Shown: piece after piece, positions 40,701 through 64,000 of the stretch | How positions within the stretch are numbered: position 1 is the first letter of the stretch | Layout: each line of letters starts with the position of its first letter | Assembly: GCA_009869945.1 (NCBI GenBank) | Contig: WIXG01000198.1 | Span: 83,979-147,978 of the forward strand | Source of the DNA: Mesaphorura yosii | Taxonomy: Eukaryota; Arthropoda; Collembola; Poduromorpha; Tullbergiidae | Direction of reading: 5' to 3' | Length of the DNA: 64,000 nucleotides | The notes under the pieces: model-generated | The model's database searches: none | What the model saw: the letters and a program-made list of their open reading frames with translations, nothing else | Told to the model about the DNA's origin: nothing | Program-made: the position numbers and the translations under genes

Positions 40701-42377
40701 ATCCACGACTTATGAAAGCCAAGCCAAGCGAACGCTGGTTAGCCAGATTGGCAACCATGATTTATGAAGCATGTTGAAAGTTCAATCAAATTTTGTTTTG
40801 ATGTATGAGATTTTTGTATTGGTCGGACCATGCATGCATGTACGAAGGGCGATGGCGAACGATGCCTCATGAATTCAGATTCCAAGTATAAAACCATGCA
40901 AGGCATACTGTGTTGCGTCTTGCGTGCTTTATGGAAAATATAAATCCCCTGCCTCTCAGGAATACAAAGTAGAAAGTATTTATCATGCCAGCACGAGCAT
41001 CAGCATCGTCTTCATTGGGCATTGAAACTGCCTTTGGCTTTCTCACACTTTCTCCGTGTTGGTAGTTCAACCGAGCACATTGATCCAAGCTCAAGCCAAT
41101 CTAAGAAGATGTGTCCCGTTTTGTTACATTGCGTTGTTTTCACCCGTCTTGTTTCCTCCTTTAATCTTCGTATCACATTTTGATGGAGTGCATTACAGAA
41201 TCTCATTTTTCGGAGGAGATATCCAGATGTTATCCAGTTTACTATTCATGGCAATTGACAATCGTACAAGCACGAGCATAAGCGTAACAATGCGTAGTGT
41301 GCAGAGAAAACTCGATGGTGGTAGTGCCAAGATGCTGCTTAGCACAAGAAGACAATAAAGAAATTGCAAATTGTTGAAGTAGAAATATAATTAGAAGCAA
41401 CTTTCACTGCTCTAATGATAATGGGCCCATTATAAATGAGCGTTGAGCGCAGCAGCCGTTTTGGCGTGTTGCTCATTATTCCGGTTCTTTCGCGAATGAG
41501 TGCTCATTTCCTTAGCTTTGAAGCGATTCGAAGAATTCAGTTCGTAACGACAATAACTCGGGAGACCAAATATTGTGCACTCGGTGCAATACTCGTATGT
41601 TGAATTTTATCAAACATACTAATAAGAACCACCAGGAACGGCATAAGGAAAGGCTACGCTTGGCTCACAAAAAGCTCAATTTACGTTTTCTGTAATGATC
41701 ATCTGAGAGCGAGAATCATGTTTGTTTTATTATTTAAAGTCGTGTTTGCATTTTTATATCAACACTTTCAGAAGCGCCAGCAGAATTTGTTATCCGTAAA
41801 TCCGTATGATTTTATGATATGCAGTGTGGATCTGAGGCAGTTGAGTCATCGCCGTACAGGCGGATGTAAACTGAGCTGAGGATCAAAAACGACATTGTAT
41901 AGTGCAATGTACATTTCAGCTAATCTCGCCATGTCGCTGTAATTTATTTTAATTTTTATGCATTCGTACGTCTGTCTTGTCGCTCTGTCTCTTTCGGCCC
42001 GTTCTGCCTCTTTGCCTTTTCGCCATATATTATTCGGAGCCAGCAGTCTTTCCTCGTCGTGTCATCTCCAAAATATTTTATATTTTTATGCCGAGATTTG
42101 GTCCGCTGCCAAGTCACCATTGCAGAGACGGAGGAAGAAAGCCAATTTCTTAGGACTGAGCTTTATTCCTTTCCTGATTTCACCTGTTGGTGTTGATATC
42201 AACAACATCATCACTCAAAATGTGTCACCGCGTACGAAAAATCGTGTATACTATAATTTTGACTGGCGCCTTTCGTGCAACTAGCAGCTGCATTTACATT
42301 GCATTCGCACATTTTTTTCCAGCGCAAACGTAGACTAAAGCGAAGGTAGGCGCGGTAGGATTCGTCCAAACTCTGAT

Positions 42378-62085
<19,708 letters not shown>

Positions 62086-62190
62086 GTGAGACTTTTCGAT
62101 TTATTACATGAAAATCTTGAGATTGAGTTTAACAGATAAATTTCAAGCCTTTAACTTTTTAAACCAAGTTTAACATTTGAATGTTTAGAT

Positions 62191-63601
62191 TTAACATGTT
62201 TTAGTTGTAATATTAAGTAACTTGGGCTCATCTAAATGGAGCATACCACAAAAATCACGTTCACGTTCTTCACCTCGAACAATGTTCACAGCAACATGCT
62301 TCTTTCCGCAATCATTAACACACACCATCGGATGATTGCTACGGCCCAATTGTTGAGCATCCAATTTGCGCTTGCGAGTAAAGCAGGCAACTGGAATGCT
62401 TTCAAGTCTTTTGTTACAAAAGGTCCACTGAACACCCGTAGTCGAATTTGGCGTGGCATCACGGAATTTACCAAGTAACTGAAAAACAAACATGGTTTCA
62501 TATATTATTAGTTTCATATACATTTGCTCCTGTCGCAAGAGTTTTGACTTACTTGGTAGAATGACTCTTCAGCTTCCATTTCTTCTTTGGAGTTGTGAAA
62601 ATGTCTAGCTATCTCGAATGCGACGTTTTCTCCAGATTTGCACAATTCCACGATAGTACTTTGTGATCTGCTGTTGTGGTCATCCGCGATGTCCATCTCT
62701 ATCGGACGGTATACTGTTCGCTTTCCCACGTACGTCTTAATTTCAACATTAGGATTCGCCAAATTCATTTTAATGTACTCGTGTAGTCCAGTGACTTTTG
62801 CTTCTTTGTTCACTATGATGACGAAGTAGGTTGTGTACAATGGTTGAAAATGTTCACGGTCACGTAGTAGGGTTTCAATGTCTTCGGTCCTGCGAAGCTC
62901 TGAAGATGTTGCACTTTCTTGTGATTCTGTCTGCGCTTCCTTTAAGAGTATTGGTTCTTCCAAGTTAGCGAAGTACGACCCCAACTGCGTCATTGCAGTG
63001 CTAATTCAATTAGCAGCTATTAGTTTATTATTGAACTATAATATTGGTTATTTATGACTTACGAAACATGTTGAGCCTTGTGAATTGCGAAGAGTCTATG
63101 ACTGAAATTTGGCCCCACAACCGATACGATCGCATTCGTACTGTTCCAATTGTCCAGCTTCCTTGCAAGCCTTTTCCATATCGTAAGCAATTTTGCGCCT
63201 TTTGGTGTCATGCTGCTTATAGACTTCTGGCTTTCGGCTCACACTGACGGTAACTTGCTTGACGAAGGTTTCTTCAAATTGGGATAACAATTCTTGGTAC
63301 GGCAATGGTTTTTAATTTGGTACCCGCTGTCGTGAACAATCTCAAATGAACATTCCTTGCATGACCATGTATATGGTTTTGTTGAGCCACTTTTCTCATA
63401 ATGGACGCCAAGAATTGGACCTTTGTACTCCTGAAATAGAATAGAAACCGTTTTCGAGTATATAAGCTGCAAACATTAGAATTCGGATTAAGGAGATGAT
63501 GAAATCTATTTTATTGTTACCTCTGAAAACGGTGACTTTCGTGGTGCTCCTCCGATGATAAATTTATCCAGTGTACTTTGTTCATATTGTTTGTTTGCCA
63601 T
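62191..63601 (-). CDS. nested, unrecognised zinc-finger-like gene with two frame breaks
   Basis: Four exons on the minus strand: 63521-63601, 63063-63430, 62553-63000 and 62191-62478. Splice sites are good and the length is about 394 codons. Exon 1 codes MANKQYEQSTLDKFIIGG, whose QSTLDKFI resembles a PCNA-interacting motif. Exon 2 begins with a BED-like pattern (WSCKECSFEI...IKNHCRTKNC). It then must change frame between about 63322 and 63240 and change back near 63096 to give a C2H2-like finger (ECDRIGCGAKFQ...HRLFAIHKAQH; C-x4-C-x12-H-x3-H). Read straight through, it hits TGA at 63239-63241. The two shifts cancel, since exon length and outer phases fit without them. Exons 3 and 4 (charged, then Cys/His-containing) match no family I know. 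It lies antisense in the intron of the RRM gene after 62085. A minus-strand AATAAA is at 62100-62105. A domesticated transposase-like gene, a recent pseudogene or sequence errors are all possible. Confidence 0.55.
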
Positions 63602-64000
63602 ATTGCTTGTTAAATGCACTGATAGTTAAGTAAATCTCGTAAACAGAAAAGTAGATAATCACTGCACTAACATCGGACTAACTAACACTAGCTCAATTCG
63701 CATTGTTGCTGTCACTACTTCTATTGCTTATAGCGAAAGCAACTTTTGCTAAAAGTAAAACTGGTAAAAGAGAATTCTATCGTGAGTGCAAACATTTCGA
63801 ACTTCATTTTGTAGTACATGGAAACCGAACCGAATTAATAAAGTTCGAACTGGAGATGCACTTGAACCAGTAAAAGCAAACCAAAAGTGAGTCCAGACTC
63901 ACTTTTGCAAAAGTAACTTTTATTGCTTTCCTTATGAATCTGCTTTTGCTGAAACTGTCACGTGACAACAAAATTTTGCTTTTGTATAAGTAACGAAAGC
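63602..64000. other. upstream flank of the nested gene, rich in AAAAGT/ACTTTT inverted repeats
   Basis: Short degenerate repeats of GCAAAAGT and ACTTTTGC occur in both orientations (around 63736-63760, 63883-63935, 63970-64000). The overall look is of a repeat-derived or mobile-element end, but no terminal inverted repeat pair could be completed because the window stops here. Confidence 0.35.
63883..63906. repeat. 24-bp perfect palindrome with 2-nt spacer
   Basis: AAAAGTGAGTC, then CA, then GACTCACTTTT. The arms of 11 bp are exact. It sits about 280 bp upstream of the nested gene start. Confidence 0.9.

Larger units (their letters stand above)
28496..42377. other. non-coding desert, part 3
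   Basis: About 13.9 kb without a supported gene on either strand. Present are a TATA-like box at 34305-34311, a near-perfect palindrome at 34683-34701 and several copies of the palindrome ACGTACGT (30906, 36561, 37652, 40650). Short open frames such as 32228-32473, 34341-34700 and 38732-39085 have no family features. The region between CEP104 and the RRM gene may act as regulatory DNA for the latter. Confidence 0.45.

Overview
The window is nuclear DNA from an animal. Spliceosomal introns, mostly 57-80 bp with GT..AG ends, interrupt animal-type genes. The combination of very short introns in most genes and a RALY/hnRNP C-like gene carrying C2HC/C2H2 fingers suggests an ecdysozoan, most likely arthropod-like. 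IQCK and CEP104 orthologues point to an animal that builds cilia or flagella. I cannot name the species. No rRNA, tRNA, CRISPR array or complete transposon was recognised.

Left block (1-14.25 kb) is gene-dense. It holds NDRG (+, 7 coding exons), an intronless NADAR-domain protein (-), IQCK (+, 5 coding exons), NSUN2 (+, 14 coding exons) and CEP104 (-, 13 coding exons). I rebuilt exon structures by checking reading phase across every junction. NDRG/NADAR and NSUN2/CEP104 are convergent pairs, and NADAR/IQCK share a short divergent promoter.

Middle block (14.25-43.2 kb) is a 29 kb desert with no convincing gene. It contains a more GC-rich stretch with TATA-like boxes (22.2-23.46 kb), other isolated TATA-like boxes, one protein-like exon candidate on the minus strand (28.1-28.5 kb), small repeats and a recurrent ACGTACGT palindrome. 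The simplest reading is cis-regulatory or 5' non-coding territory of the gene that follows.

Right block (43.27-64 kb) is one large plus-strand gene for an RNA-binding protein. It has an RRM of the hnRNP C/RALY type, an 18-nt microexon, a polyQ/Asn/Ser linker, a C2HC finger and the first half of a C2H2 finger. Its first two introns are 6.3 and 9.4 kb, in contrast to the tiny introns of the left block, and it runs off the right edge. A four-exon minus-strand gene that I do not recognise lies in its last visible intron. That gene has zinc-finger-like cysteine/histidine patterns and two compensating frame breaks in exon 2.

No clearly new multi-gene system is visible. The most unusual items are the nested frameshifted gene, the shortened CEP104, the intronless NADAR gene and the orphan exon at 28 kb.
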